A DNA stretch of 64,000 nt from positions 2,039,415-2,103,414 of the forward strand of contig NZ_ACJX03000001.1 in assembly GCF_000160455.2 (NCBI RefSeq), written 5' to 3'. Every line of letters starts with the position of its first letter. Positions within the stretch are counted from its first letter, which is position 1. Origin of the DNA: Acetomicrobium hydrogeniformans ATCC BAA-1850 (GTDB taxonomy: Bacteria; Synergistota; Synergistia; Synergistales; Acetomicrobiaceae). The position numbers were made by a program, and so were the translations under genes. The notes beneath the pieces were generated by a model, which did not search any database, was not told the origin of the DNA, and saw only the letters and a program-made list of their open reading frames with translations. This document shows positions 8,981 through 17,416 of the stretch, one piece after another.

Positions 8981-9134
8981 ATGATCCACCTATGTCATAA
9001 TTTAGAGCACTGTCCAGCTAGAATGCAATCTTTCCATCTAACCCGATAGCACAGTATATTCCCTTTGAGAAAGGCGCCGACGACCTTGTATGAACCACCA
9101 TCTGTTGTTGGCTGCCGGAAAGTACTTTCTGGGG
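8981..9134 (-). pseudogene. relic of an ABC ATPase gene, paralogous to 2210-3238
   Basis: Two blocks match the intact ATPase gene on the same strand. About 8981-9090 matches the 3' end of that gene (around 2250-2385), including the shared run CCCGATAGC.CAGTATATT. About 9095-9134 matches the ABC signature region (around 2806-2850, CTGTTG.TGGC.GCCGGAAAG). The roughly 420 bases between the two blocks in the intact gene are missing here, as are about 27 bases near the 3' end. No reading frame survives. It shows that a second importer operon, or a duplicate of the first, once stood here. Confidence 0.75.
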
Positions 9135-9632
9135 ATTATTTACAGACATCGTGTTTTGGCTGAATCTTTATGTCATGTGTTATAATATTTAAATCAGAAT
9201 CTATTACAAAACCTGTATTATAATTGCATATCTTAAAAACCAAAGCTGTTGCCTTGGCGTAAGTCAAGGATTGCAAGCTGATCGTATAGGTTTGCTGATT
9301 TCTGTTTTAAGCAGATTTATGTTGAGAAATCTTTGCTTTGGCCGTCGAGTTTGTAGAGTCGTTCGTCGGAAAGGGCAATTAATTTTTCATTGAAGGCTCA
9401 CATATATATCGCTATTATTTCATGGACATCTCTTTTAATGAATATATAGATTATCAAAAATAAGGCAAGCCATATTATATAAATTATATTAAGTTTTATA
9501 TATCCTTTTTCATTTATATATGACAGACATACAAGGAGGTGGTTGTTGCATTTACAGAAGGCCTTTGTATGCAGTTAATGGTGTGCTACAACTAGAATTT
9601 GAAATAAAAAACGTCAAGAAAGGGGTTTTAGG
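9135..9632 (+). other. AT-rich leader region of the betaine-binding protein gene
   Basis: No gene of note. There is a TATAAT at about 9181-9186, though no good -35 partner was found. A strong AAGGAGG box at about 9533 is followed by a very short open frame (TTG start, about ten codons) ending before 9580. That could be a leader peptide or chance. The ribosome site for the real gene (AAGAAAGGGG) lies just before 9633. No recognised riboswitch was seen. Confidence 0.35.
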
Positions 9633-10655
9633 ATGAGTTTAACGAAAAAAACATTGTATTTGATATTGGGGTTAGTTTTTGTTTTTACTGTCGCAGCAGG
9701 AGGAGCCGAGAAATGTTTTGCTCAAAATGACAACGGCAAAATAACCTTTGCCGATTTCAGTTGGGAGAGCGTTCAAGTACACAATAGGATAGCCGGTTAT
9801 CTGATTAGACATGGCTGGGGTCGTGAAGTCGAATACATGCTTGTCGAGGAAGTGCCGGGCTTTATGGGACTGGAGAGGGGCGATATTCAGATAGCAATGG
9901 AGGCCTGGGTTGACAACGCAGCTTCCTACTGGGAAGAGGCCAAAAAACGCGGGATGATCATAAGCCTTGGAAAGAACTACCCAGACGCGCCTCAAGGATG
10001 GTATGTTCCAACTTACATCATCGAAGGAGATGAAGAGAGGGGCATCAAGCCCATGGCTTCGGATCTCAAATCCGTCTCAGATCTGCCCAAGTATTGGGAG
10101 CTTTTCAAAGATCCCGAGCTCAAAACAAAGGGACGCTTCAACAACGGCCCTTCGGGTTGGATAATAAGCGTCATAAATGAAAAACGCCTCAAAGCCTACG
10201 GACTGGATAAAACCTATCGAAACTTCTACACCGGCTCTGCAGCAGCCCTGGCTTCGGCTATTGCCGGAGCTTATGAACGAGGAAACCCTGTTCTGGCTTA
10301 CTACTGGGAGCCTACCCCCCTTCTTGGAATGTACGACATGACGAGGCTCGAAGAACCGCCCTACGATGAAAAAGTATGGAACGATACAGGAGCATGCGAA
10401 ATGCCCAAGTGCAGGGTGTTGAAAGTTGCCAATCGCGATTTTCTCGAAGAAAATCCCGAGATAGAGGAGATGCTCAAACGCTACAGAACTTCTCTGGAAC
10501 TTACCAACGAAGTGCTGGCATATATGAAGAAAAACTCAGTCACTCCCAAAGATGCTGCCGAATGGTTTTTAAAAACCCATCCGAAACTGTGGAGATCCTG
10601 GATAGCAGATCCAAAGGTCCAAGAAAAAATCGCCAGATCTCTCGAGCAAATTTAA
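9633..10655 (+). CDS. glycine betaine/choline/carnitine-type substrate-binding protein (OpuAC-like), copy 1
   Basis: A 340-residue exported binding protein of the OpuAC family (PF04069), which captures quaternary ammonium compounds for an ABC importer. It has a signal peptide of about 30 residues. Family landmarks are FADFSWESVQVHNRIAGYL, MEAWVDN, APQGWYVPTYIIEGD and VLAYYWEPTPLLGMYD, where aromatic residues form the cation cage. It is about 50-55% similar by eye to the gene at 12691. No permease or ATPase lies nearby, so the protein must use a transporter encoded elsewhere. It is followed after 16 bases by the acyltransferase gene, suggesting joint expression. Confidence 0.9.
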   Translation: MSLTKKTLYLILGLVFVFTVAAGGAEKCFAQNDNGKITFADFSWESVQVHNRIAGYLIRHGWGREVEYMLVEEVPGFMGLERGDIQIAMEAWVDNAASYWEEAKKRGMIISLGKNYPDAPQGWYVPTYIIEGDEERGIKPMASDLKSVSDLPKYWELFKDPELKTKGRFNNGPSGWIISVINEKRLKAYGLDKTYRNFYTGSAAALASAIAGAYERGNPVLAYYWEPTPLLGMYDMTRLEEPPYDEKVWNDTGACEMPKCRVLKVANRDFLEENPEIEEMLKRYRTSLELTNEVLAYMKKNSVTPKDAAEWFLKTHPKLWRSWIADPKVQEKIARSLEQI

Positions 10656-10671
10656 GGGAGGATCGAGGGAA

Positions 10672-12456
10672 TTGATAACTAAACGTGAATCGGTCGTGAT
10701 AGCACATTCACGGGAAATACCCATTTTATCCTTTTCCCCCCTGGAAAGAACTTGCAGTCGGCTCCTCGAATGGGCGCGCCCTATGCTTTCTGCAGATCTT
10801 TACCGCGAAAGCATGCGGGCTGTCGAGGGTTTTTTGTCGTCCAGTGGAGAGGGACATCTCCTTCAGGGCGAACTTGACAGAATTTATCCTGAGCAAAGGG
10901 ACGTTTTAAAGTGGATGCCCTACTGGGAAAATTGGTACCTCTCCAACAGACATCCCCTTCCCGCTAACTGCAATCCCTTCTATGTGCTGGAAGTCGAAGG
11001 AGAAAAGCTTAAAATCGATAATGCCGAGCTTTCAGCGATGGCGGTGGAAGCTGCCCTTAAATTTCACCTGAAAATAAAAAGGGGAGATCTAAAACCTGAC
11101 CGTTGGAATGGCCGCCTTCTTTCAATGGAACAATACGACTTAATCTTCGGCGTTACACGCATCCCCGGAAAGGATATGGATCGAAATCTGAAAAGCGATA
11201 CCGACTATATAGCCGTCCTTTGTAACGGCCATATTTTCCTTCAAAAAGTCCTAAACGGCGAAAATATTGTGCCAAGCGAAGGTCTTGCTCGCAATTTTCG
11301 AATCATTATGGAGCAATCCAGGCGGCCTGCAAGAGTGCCTCTATCAGCGCTTACCTCTCTGCCCCGATCGAAGTGGGCCGAGATCCGCGATAAACTTATA
11401 CAATGCAAAGAGGTCGCAAGAGCTATCGAAGCAATAGAAAAAAGCCTTTTTGTGCTCTGTCTCGATGAACCGAGGGAAATGACGCTAGAAGAGCTGTCTT
11501 TAAGTGTCCTTCTGGGGCCCCCTGAAAGCAGGTGGTTTGACAAGTCGTTGCAGGTGGTAGTCTTGGGCAAGGGCCGAATCGGCATAAACTTCGAGCACTC
11601 TCAGAGGGACGGCACGCCCATGGGTCGTTTCGTCAAATTCTTAAATGAAGAGATTGCGACCTTAAGGCTCAAAACAGGGGCCGCTCCTTCCCCGACAGAA
11701 GTGAATATACCGGAAAGAGATTATGTCAAAGATATATTGTTGAAAGCTCAAAAAGAAGCAGAAAAAGCATTTTCTAAGTTGAAATTGAGCGTAATTAAAT
11801 TCAAAGATTTCGGGAAGGAAGAAATTAAAAGGCTTAAGTTGAGTCCCGACGGCTTTGTCCAAACTGCTCTTTTTCTTTCGCAAAAAAGAGCCTGGAGGCA
11901 TGTAAAAACTACTTTTGAATCGGTTATGCTCAGGCAATTCTGGAAAGGACGAACGGAGGGAATGAGGCCATTTAATTCCTGGACTGGGGCTTTCCTTAGG
12001 CTTGTCGACGATCCTGCTGCAAGCGACAGAGCGCGCAATGCAGCCATGCTAAAAGCCATAAAAGCTCACAGCTTTCGTGCCAGGCTGTGCATGGACGGCA
12101 AAGGTCTGGAGGGTCATCTGGGACTTCTTGAGGCTATAGCCGAGGGAAAGGTAGGTGAGAAAGCGTTAGTCGAAAAGCCAAAAATATACGAATGCCCTGC
12201 CTGGAAGGTGCTGCAGGATATCGGGATAACATCATCCACTACTTCGGGCGAAGGGTTGGTTTCTGCAGGCTACGGCCCGGCCCAGGAAGACGGCATTGCC
12301 GTAAGGTACATCAAAAGGCCTGACTGTTTAGTCTTTTGCATTACGAGCCTAGATGATTTTGATGATTCTAGAAGGCGCTTCATCGAAAAACTTCCGAAGG
12401 CATTGAAGGATATGCGCCGCTGTGCTGGCCTGTCGACGGAACGTAAGTTTTTTTGA
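10672..12456 (+). CDS. choline/carnitine O-acyltransferase family protein
   Basis: A 594-residue soluble enzyme matching the choline/carnitine O-acyltransferase family (PF00755) along its whole length. That family is common in eukaryotes and rare in bacteria. Landmarks are YLSNRHPLPANCNPF near residue 90, LPRSKWAEIRD, the catalytic histidine segment GINFEHSQRDG (His near 311), the carnitine/CoA segment FWKGRTEGMRP, and the C-terminal STTSGEGLVSAGYGP and CITSLDDF motifs. It probably transfers an acyl group between CoA and carnitine, choline or a related alcohol. It starts at TTG 10672 with an AGGGAGG box; no ATG lies near the conserved start. Flanking betaine-type binding proteins support a quaternary-amine substrate. 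Confidence 0.85.
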   Translation: MITKRESVVIAHSREIPILSFSPLERTCSRLLEWARPMLSADLYRESMRAVEGFLSSSGEGHLLQGELDRIYPEQRDVLKWMPYWENWYLSNRHPLPANCNPFYVLEVEGEKLKIDNAELSAMAVEAALKFHLKIKRGDLKPDRWNGRLLSMEQYDLIFGVTRIPGKDMDRNLKSDTDYIAVLCNGHIFLQKVLNGENIVPSEGLARNFRIIMEQSRRPARVPLSALTSLPRSKWAEIRDKLIQCKEVARAIEAIEKSLFVLCLDEPREMTLEELSLSVLLGPPESRWFDKSLQVVVLGKGRIGINFEHSQRDGTPMGRFVKFLNEEIATLRLKTGAAPSPTEVNIPERDYVKDILLKAQKEAEKAFSKLKLSVIKFKDFGKEEIKRLKLSPDGFVQTALFLSQKRAWRHVKTTFESVMLRQFWKGRTEGMRPFNSWTGAFLRLVDDPAASDRARNAAMLKAIKAHSFRARLCMDGKGLEGHLGLLEAIAEGKVGEKALVEKPKIYECPAWKVLQDIGITSSTTSGEGLVSAGYGPAQEDGIAVRYIKRPDCLVFCITSLDDFDDSRRRFIEKLPKALKDMRRCAGLSTERKFF

Positions 12457-12624
12457 CAAGCACGTAAAAATTTTGGTAATATAAAATCTACTATAGTGCT
12501 TGCTTCTGTAATTTTAGCCTTTCGATTTCCCAAAGTTCATAAAATTTTCGTAGTACCCATTTCGCGATGCCCATTACGAGATCGCCGACCGATTTGCCTA
12601 TATTTTCTTGCAAACCCGATGCAT

Positions 12625-12650
12625 TAATCCGAGGCGCTAATCCGAGGCGC
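12625..12650 (+). repeat. tandem 13-base direct repeat
   Basis: Two exact head-to-tail copies of TAATCCGAGGCGC lie in the gap before the second binding-protein gene, about 40 bases upstream of its start. It could be a regulator site or a slippage product. Confidence 0.5.
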
Positions 12651-12690
12651 TAAATAGTAAATAAAATAATACAAAGGGAGGAATGCGTAA

Positions 12691-13701
12691 ATGAGAAAAC
12701 TTTTCGCACTTTTTTGCGCTGTTTCAATTGCGGTTTTTTGTATTGCAGGGTCAGCGCCGGCAAAGGATAAAACGGTTACCTTTGTAGATTTCAGCTGGAG
12801 CAGCGTACAGATGCACAACAGAATAGCGGGTTTCGTCCTGGAGCACGGATACGGCTATAAGCCTAACTACATTTTCGCCGAAACCGTGCCAGGACTGACA
12901 GGACTAGCACGCGGGGATGTCGACATAGCCATGGAGATGTGGATCGATAACGTCTTAGATTGGTACAATGAAGCTGTAGGAAAGGATAAAAAAGTCATCG
13001 ACCTTGGTCCTGTTTTTCCTGACTCGCCTCAGGGTTGGTACGTACCCACCTTCGTCATCGAAGGCGACGAAGAGAGGGGGATCGAACCTATGGCTCCGGA
13101 TTTGAGGTCGGTCTACGACCTTCCCAAATACTGGGAACTTTTCAAAGACCCGGAAAAACCGAATAAGGGGCGCTTCTACAACGCAATCCCGGGGTGGGTG
13201 GTTCATGATATTAACTTAAAGAAACTGGAAGCTTACGGACTTACCGAAACCTTCGAGCCCTTTGGTCCGGGTTCGCAAACTTCCCTGGCTACGGCGATAG
13301 TAACGGCGTACAACAAAGGTCAACCTGTTCTCGCCTACTACTGGGAACCCGAATGGATTATGGGAATGTTAAATATGACTCGTCTTGAGGAACCGCCCTA
13401 CGATCCAAAAAAGTGGAACGATGAGGCGGGCTATGCCTGCGAATTTCCTGCCGCCCGTGTTCACATCGGCATCAACGCCGATTTTCTCAAGAATAACACG
13501 GAGATACTTAGCTTTTTGGCAAATTACGAGACCACTCTGGAGCAAAACAACGCAGCTTTGGCATACATGCAGCAGAATAATGCCAATGTCGAAACAACCG
13601 CAGTATGGTTTCTCAAAGAATACAAAGACCTATGGACGAAATGGATACCCGACGACAAAGTCAAAGAAAAAGTATTAAAGGCTCTGGAAAAAATAAAATA
13701 A
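12691..13701 (+). CDS. glycine betaine/choline/carnitine-type substrate-binding protein (OpuAC-like), copy 2
   Basis: A 336-residue exported protein of the same family as 9633-10655, with signal peptide MRKLFALFCAVSIAVF and shared motifs (DFSWSSVQMHNRIAGF, SPQGWYVPTFVIEGD, LAYYWEPEWIMGM). The ligand cage aromatic residues are kept. A small difference around the EP-x-x-x-GM loop could change specificity. It is preceded by its own AAGGGAGG ribosome site and ends at a strong terminator, so it probably closes a transcription unit that contains the acyltransferase. Confidence 0.9.
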   Translation: MRKLFALFCAVSIAVFCIAGSAPAKDKTVTFVDFSWSSVQMHNRIAGFVLEHGYGYKPNYIFAETVPGLTGLARGDVDIAMEMWIDNVLDWYNEAVGKDKKVIDLGPVFPDSPQGWYVPTFVIEGDEERGIEPMAPDLRSVYDLPKYWELFKDPEKPNKGRFYNAIPGWVVHDINLKKLEAYGLTETFEPFGPGSQTSLATAIVTAYNKGQPVLAYYWEPEWIMGMLNMTRLEEPPYDPKKWNDEAGYACEFPAARVHIGINADFLKNNTEILSFLANYETTLEQNNAALAYMQQNNANVETTAVWFLKEYKDLWTKWIPDDKVKEKVLKALEKIK

Positions 13702-13710
13702 AGATATAAA

Positions 13711-13748
13711 AATGCCCCCGATGGGTAAAGTCCCATCGGGGGCATTTT
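13711..13748. terminator. strong bidirectional terminator
   Basis: A perfect 15-base-pair stem (AATGCCCCCGATGGG ... CCCATCGGGGGCATT) with a six-base loop, A-rich on the left and TTTTTA on the right. It separates the rightward betaine genes from the leftward aminopeptidase genes and can serve both. Confidence 0.9.
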
Positions 13749-13753
13749 TAACG

Positions 13754-14758
13754 TCAGATATTTAAATCTACAAGGCTTACCAATAATTTTACCGCTCCTT
13801 CTACGTCGCTTAGGCTCACCGTCTCACTTGGAGAGTGGACGTATCTGGTGGGTATTGAAAGCGTCGCGGAAGGGATGCCTTCCTTCGTCCTTTGAAGTGC
13901 GGCAGCGTTAGTACCGCCGAAGGTCAAAACTTCCTTTTGGTAAGGTACGCCTGCCTTTTGTGCTGCCTGCTCCAGCAGTTCGACGACCTTCCTGTGGCTT
14001 ATGGACATCTTGTCCTTCATCTTTATGGCAGGGCCTTTGCCCAACGCCATGGCATGCCTTTTAAGACTTTTGGGATGATCGGCCGAATCGGTGACATCAA
14101 TGGCTACGCAAATGTGAGGTGAAAAACTGTATGCCGATACAAAGGCTCCGACGAGCCCAATTTCCTCCTGAACGGAAAAAGAGCCTATAACCGTGTGCCT
14201 GTGGTGCTTTAAATTCTTGAAGACTTCGACTAAAACGGCACAGCCCACCCTGTCGTCCATGGATTTGGAAGTCAGGAAATTGCCGTTTTTGTAAAAATAG
14301 GAATCGTAGACGCCAAACGTACCGATTGAGACCAATTTTTCGGCTTCACTGCGGTCGCCGGCGCCGATGTCCACGAAGAGGTTGTCAAAGGTGAGGTTAG
14401 ATAAATTTTTCTTTTGCTCCTCGGGTGTCTCACCCTCGTAGTAAACCACTCCCGTGGCTTTGGGGAACTTTATTCTTTGGCCCACGTAGGTATAGGGAGA
14501 AACTCCGCCAACGGGCTCCACCCTGAGGAACCCCTTATCGTCTATATTCGTTACCACGAGTCCTATCTCGTCTATATGGGCATCCAAGAGAACCTCTTTG
14601 TTGTCTCTTCCCCTTTTCCAGACGAGCAAATTGCCCAGGGAATCGAACTTGTGTCCATCTATGTGGCCTTCAAGGTGTTTAAGGACGACTCTTTGGACCT
14701 CCTCTTCCCTGCCGCTTGGGCCGTAACTTTCTGTCAGTTCTTTGATTAGATCTATCAT
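13754..14758 (-). CDS. M42 family aminopeptidase, copy C
   Basis: A 334-residue cobalt/zinc aminopeptidase of the M42 (glutamyl aminopeptidase/TET) family, which forms large cytoplasmic tetrahedral complexes that clip short peptides. Metal and catalytic motifs are present: LLDAHIDEIG, SMDDRVGCAVLVE, FSVQEEIG, AIDVTDSADHP and the final RYVHSPSE histidine. Third and last gene of a tight leftward triplet. Its start overlaps the stop of the previous gene by four bases. Confidence 0.92.
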   Translation of the reverse strand: MIDLIKELTESYGPSGREEEVQRVVLKHLEGHIDGHKFDSLGNLLVWKRGRDNKEVLLDAHIDEIGLVVTNIDDKGFLRVEPVGGVSPYTYVGQRIKFPKATGVVYYEGETPEEQKKNLSNLTFDNLFVDIGAGDRSEAEKLVSIGTFGVYDSYFYKNGNFLTSKSMDDRVGCAVLVEVFKNLKHHRHTVIGSFSVQEEIGLVGAFVSAYSFSPHICVAIDVTDSADHPKSLKRHAMALGKGPAIKMKDKMSISHRKVVELLEQAAQKAGVPYQKEVLTFGGTNAAALQRTKEGIPSATLSIPTRYVHSPSETVSLSDVEGAVKLLVSLVDLNI

Positions 14759-15792
14759 CTTGCAAAACCCTCTCCTTCTTCTAAGATCTTTCTTACCAGT
14801 TTGACCGTGTTTTCAAAATCTCCCAGGTCGATCATGGACAAAGGGCTATGGATGTATCGGGCCGGAATTGAAATGACGCCAGCCGGCACTCCCCCGCCGG
14901 TTTTTGCCAATCGCGCAGCGTCCGTTCCGCCCGCGGTCCTCCTTTTATATTGATGCTTGATGTCGTATTTTTGGGCGACCTGCAGTATGGATTCGTAGAT
15001 CTTTTTATTTACCACGTAGCCCCTGTGCATGAAGGTAACGGCGGGGCCGTCTCCCAGGTGAGTTGCCCACTGATGTTCCGGAAGGCCGGGATCGTCTCCT
15101 GCCGTGGTCCCCTCGATCACCAAGGCCAAGTCGGGTTGAAGCTGTTCAAATAATACCGCGCTTCCCCGAAGGCCCGGCTCTTCCTGGACCAAAAAGGCAA
15201 AGTACAGGTCGTCCTCGTAACGTTGTTCCTGTTCTATTACCTCCATCAAGACGGCGCAACCTGCCCTGTCGTCGAAGGCCTTGCCCGTAGCCCTGGAATG
15301 TTCTTGCCTGAAATCCGTCGCAAATGAGATGTAGTCTCCTAATTCTATTTTACGTGAGGCTTCTTCCTTTGACCTTGCACCTATATGTATGCGAAGGTTT
15401 TCGAATTTGGGTGATGCCAGCAGCTCGTCTTTCTTTTGAAGGTGTATGGCCTTGTAACCGATGACTCCGGGCAGCTCTCCCTTAATCCTGACGTGTTTTC
15501 CAACGACGACCCGGGGGTCGACGCCACCTACGGGGGCAAAGGACAGCGTACCGTCATCCTCAATGTTTGTCACCATGAAGCCGACCTCATCCATGTGGGC
15601 AGCCAACAAAAACTTTCTGTTTGATTTAGTCCCTTTTTTGAAAGCAATTAAGTTGCCCAGCACATCCACCTTGACACTATCGACCTTGCTTTCTATTTTT
15701 TCTTTTATAAAATCCCTGACGCGTCCCTCGTCTCCCGAGACGCCGTCAAGTTCGGATAATTCCTTTAAGTACAACGCCTTCACCCCTTTCAT
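14755..15792 (-). CDS. M42 family aminopeptidase, copy B
   Basis: A 345-residue M42 peptidase with AAHMDEVGFM, AFDDRAGCAVLMEV, FLVQEEPGLRG, IEGTTAGDDPG and RYIHSPLS. The residue after the QEE glutamate pair and the EGTTAGD motif place it closer to the YsdC-like branch than its two neighbours. Overlaps of one and four bases with the adjacent genes show the triplet is one operon. The three subunits may form mixed or separate TET particles with different residue preferences. Confidence 0.92.
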   Translation of the reverse strand: MKGVKALYLKELSELDGVSGDEGRVRDFIKEKIESKVDSVKVDVLGNLIAFKKGTKSNRKFLLAAHMDEVGFMVTNIEDDGTLSFAPVGGVDPRVVVGKHVRIKGELPGVIGYKAIHLQKKDELLASPKFENLRIHIGARSKEEASRKIELGDYISFATDFRQEHSRATGKAFDDRAGCAVLMEVIEQEQRYEDDLYFAFLVQEEPGLRGSAVLFEQLQPDLALVIEGTTAGDDPGLPEHQWATHLGDGPAVTFMHRGYVVNKKIYESILQVAQKYDIKHQYKRRTAGGTDAARLAKTGGGVPAGVISIPARYIHSPLSMIDLGDFENTVKLVRKILEEGEGFAR

Positions 15793-16805
15793 TAAAGGTT
15801 TACGGTGCTTGCCAATGCCAGCAGGCGTGCCGTTTCTTCCACGTCGCTGGGGTCGACCAATTCTACGGGCGTGTGCATGTACATGAGCGGTATGGAGACC
15901 AGCGCCGTCTTTATGCCCGACCTCGTAAGCTGTACCTCGTCCGTGTCGGTATGAGATCTCCCGGGCGTGGGCTCGATCTGCGTCCTTACGCCGTGACGTT
16001 TTGCCACATCACATAAGGCCTTGTAAAACTCCCTGTTTATGACGGGCCCGACTGCCAATACGGGACCTTCCGAGATCTTAATCGGGGGCATCTGCGGGAT
16101 ACGCTCGTTGCCGTGGGTGACGTCTACCACTATGGCCTCGTCCAACCCAAGCTCGTACGCGACGGAGACCGCCCCCGGACCTGCGATCTCCTCCTGGCTT
16201 GAAAAGATGAAATAAACGTCAGCCCTGTTTTTTATCGTCTCAAGCTCGCTAGCAGCCAAGATTAAGGCAGCACAGCTTGCCCTGTTGTCCAATGCCTTAC
16301 CCGAGAACCTGTCGCCTAAAGAGGCACACCTTCCTTCGATGACGCAAATGTCTCCTACGCTTACGGTTTCGCTTAAGGGGCTGCAGGAGACGTCGACGTA
16401 AATGTCGTTGTAATCGGGGACCTTATCTTTTTGATCATCTTTTTGGAGGTGAGGAGGAAGAAAGCCTACAACTCCTGTGGCGACACCTTGCTTGGTGAAT
16501 ATCTTCATCCTTTGGGAGATGACCACCTTTGGATCTATGCCGCCGATTGGCTCAACCCTCAAAAAACCTCTTTCTTCAAGCTTTGCGACGACGAACCCTA
16601 TCTCGTCAGCATGGGCAAATATCCCAAGCTTTTTGCCGTTTTGTCCCTTTTTAGCGGCTATAAGTGCGTTCATCCTGTGCTTTCTTACGGAATCGACGTA
16701 GAGTTTGATGTTTTCTTCGATGACCTTCAGGACTTCGTCCTCATAGCCCGAAGGACTGTCAGCGCTTGAAAGACATTTAAGCAAAGAAACCGTATCCAAT
16801 GACAT
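15792..16805 (-). CDS. M42 family aminopeptidase, copy A
   Basis: First gene of the triplet, about 337 residues, with IFAHADEIGF, ALDNRASCAALI, FSSQEEIAGPG, VDVTHGNER and MYMHTPVE. The start is uncertain. GTG 16808 and ATG 16805 lie inside or directly on the AAAGGAG ribosome site. TTG 16799 has the best spacing (eight bases) and would begin at LDTVSLLK, which is where family members usually start. All metal ligands are kept. Confidence 0.9.
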   Translation of the reverse strand: MSLDTVSLLKCLSSADSPSGYEDEVLKVIEENIKLYVDSVRKHRMNALIAAKKGQNGKKLGIFAHADEIGFVVAKLEERGFLRVEPIGGIDPKVVISQRMKIFTKQGVATGVVGFLPPHLQKDDQKDKVPDYNDIYVDVSCSPLSETVSVGDICVIEGRCASLGDRFSGKALDNRASCAALILAASELETIKNRADVYFIFSSQEEIAGPGAVSVAYELGLDEAIVVDVTHGNERIPQMPPIKISEGPVLAVGPVINREFYKALCDVAKRHGVRTQIEPTPGRSHTDTDEVQLTRSGIKTALVSIPLMYMHTPVELVDPSDVEETARLLALASTVNL

Positions 16806-16837
16806 CACTCCTTTGGTCGTAGCTATACATAAAGCAG

Positions 16838-17011
16838 CTAGGATTTAAGCTCAGGAATCTCCCTGACAAGTTGCTTTGCAGTTTCTATCCATTCCTTGAT
16901 CACAACAAAAGCTTTTACAGCCTCATCATATGTTTCGTCATCGGCCATGCAACCCGGCAATTCCGACACTTATACTATAAAACAATTATCTTCTTTATTC
17001 CAATATTTACA
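16838..17011 (-). pseudogene. decayed HicB-like antitoxin gene
   Basis: Reading leftward from about 17011 in the frame that follows the cupin stop codon gives YWNKEDNCFIV, then an in-frame TAA, then VSELPGCMADDETYDEAVKA and a helix EWIETAKQLVREIPELKS before a TAG at 16838-16840. This matches a HicB family antitoxin (YWSEED.CFIVEVPELPGC...) from its first strand to its end. The TAA stands where a glutamate codon is expected, and the first few codons with the start are missing. No HicA toxin gene is adjacent. Confidence 0.65.
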
Positions 17012-17017
17012 GGAGGG

Positions 17018-17344
17018 TTAGCACTTCCAGAAAAAGGCAAGCCACAGGCAGGGCGGAGCGGTGCTTGTCGAAAGGACGCGGTGTTTGACGTGAGCGGGGA
17101 TTAAGACCCATTCTCCCCTTTCGAGCACTTTTGTGCTGCCGTCCTCCCACTGGATAACTCCCTGTCCTTCGAGGACGCACACCCACTCATTTTCTTTTTG
17201 GTCGTACCAAAACCCCTCGGGAGATGCCTGGCCTGTCGAAATGATGCGCTCTATGCGCACCCATTCGTCGGCATAAAGAATCTCAGTGACCTCTTCGCTA
17301 AGCGATGCCACTGATGGATCGTAAAGATTCGCATTCTTTTTCAT
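17018..17344 (-). CDS. small cupin-domain protein
   Basis: A 108-residue single-domain cupin. Motif 1 is atypical (ENEWVCVLEGQGVIQWEDG), and motif 2 is PAHVKHRVLS with the conserved histidine. It is likely a metal-binding sugar- or sugar-acid-related protein; the reaction is unknown. The ATG at 17344 is taken as the start, because the upstream GTG at 17356 overlaps the GGAG box. It lies 72 bases downstream of the uxuA relic, so it may once have belonged to a hexuronate operon. Confidence 0.75.
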   Translation of the reverse strand: MKKNANLYDPSVASLSEEVTEILYADEWVRIERIISTGQASPEGFWYDQKENEWVCVLEGQGVIQWEDGSTKVLERGEWVLIPAHVKHRVLSTSTAPPCLWLAFFWKC

Positions 17345-17416
17345 TAATGGAAGCACTCCATTTCTAAGATCGGGCGAAAATTCAAGATTTAGGCCAAAAT
17401 ATATTTTAAAACTATA

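Noticed and set aside
9530..9580. Possible leader peptide after an AAGGAGG box
   Set aside because: Only about ten codons from a TTG with ordinary composition; no regulatory codon run or attenuator hairpin follows.
9135..9630. Riboswitch in the long leader of the betaine-binding protein gene
   Set aside because: No conserved core of any riboswitch class that I can recognise is visible; the region is AT-rich with weak pairings only.
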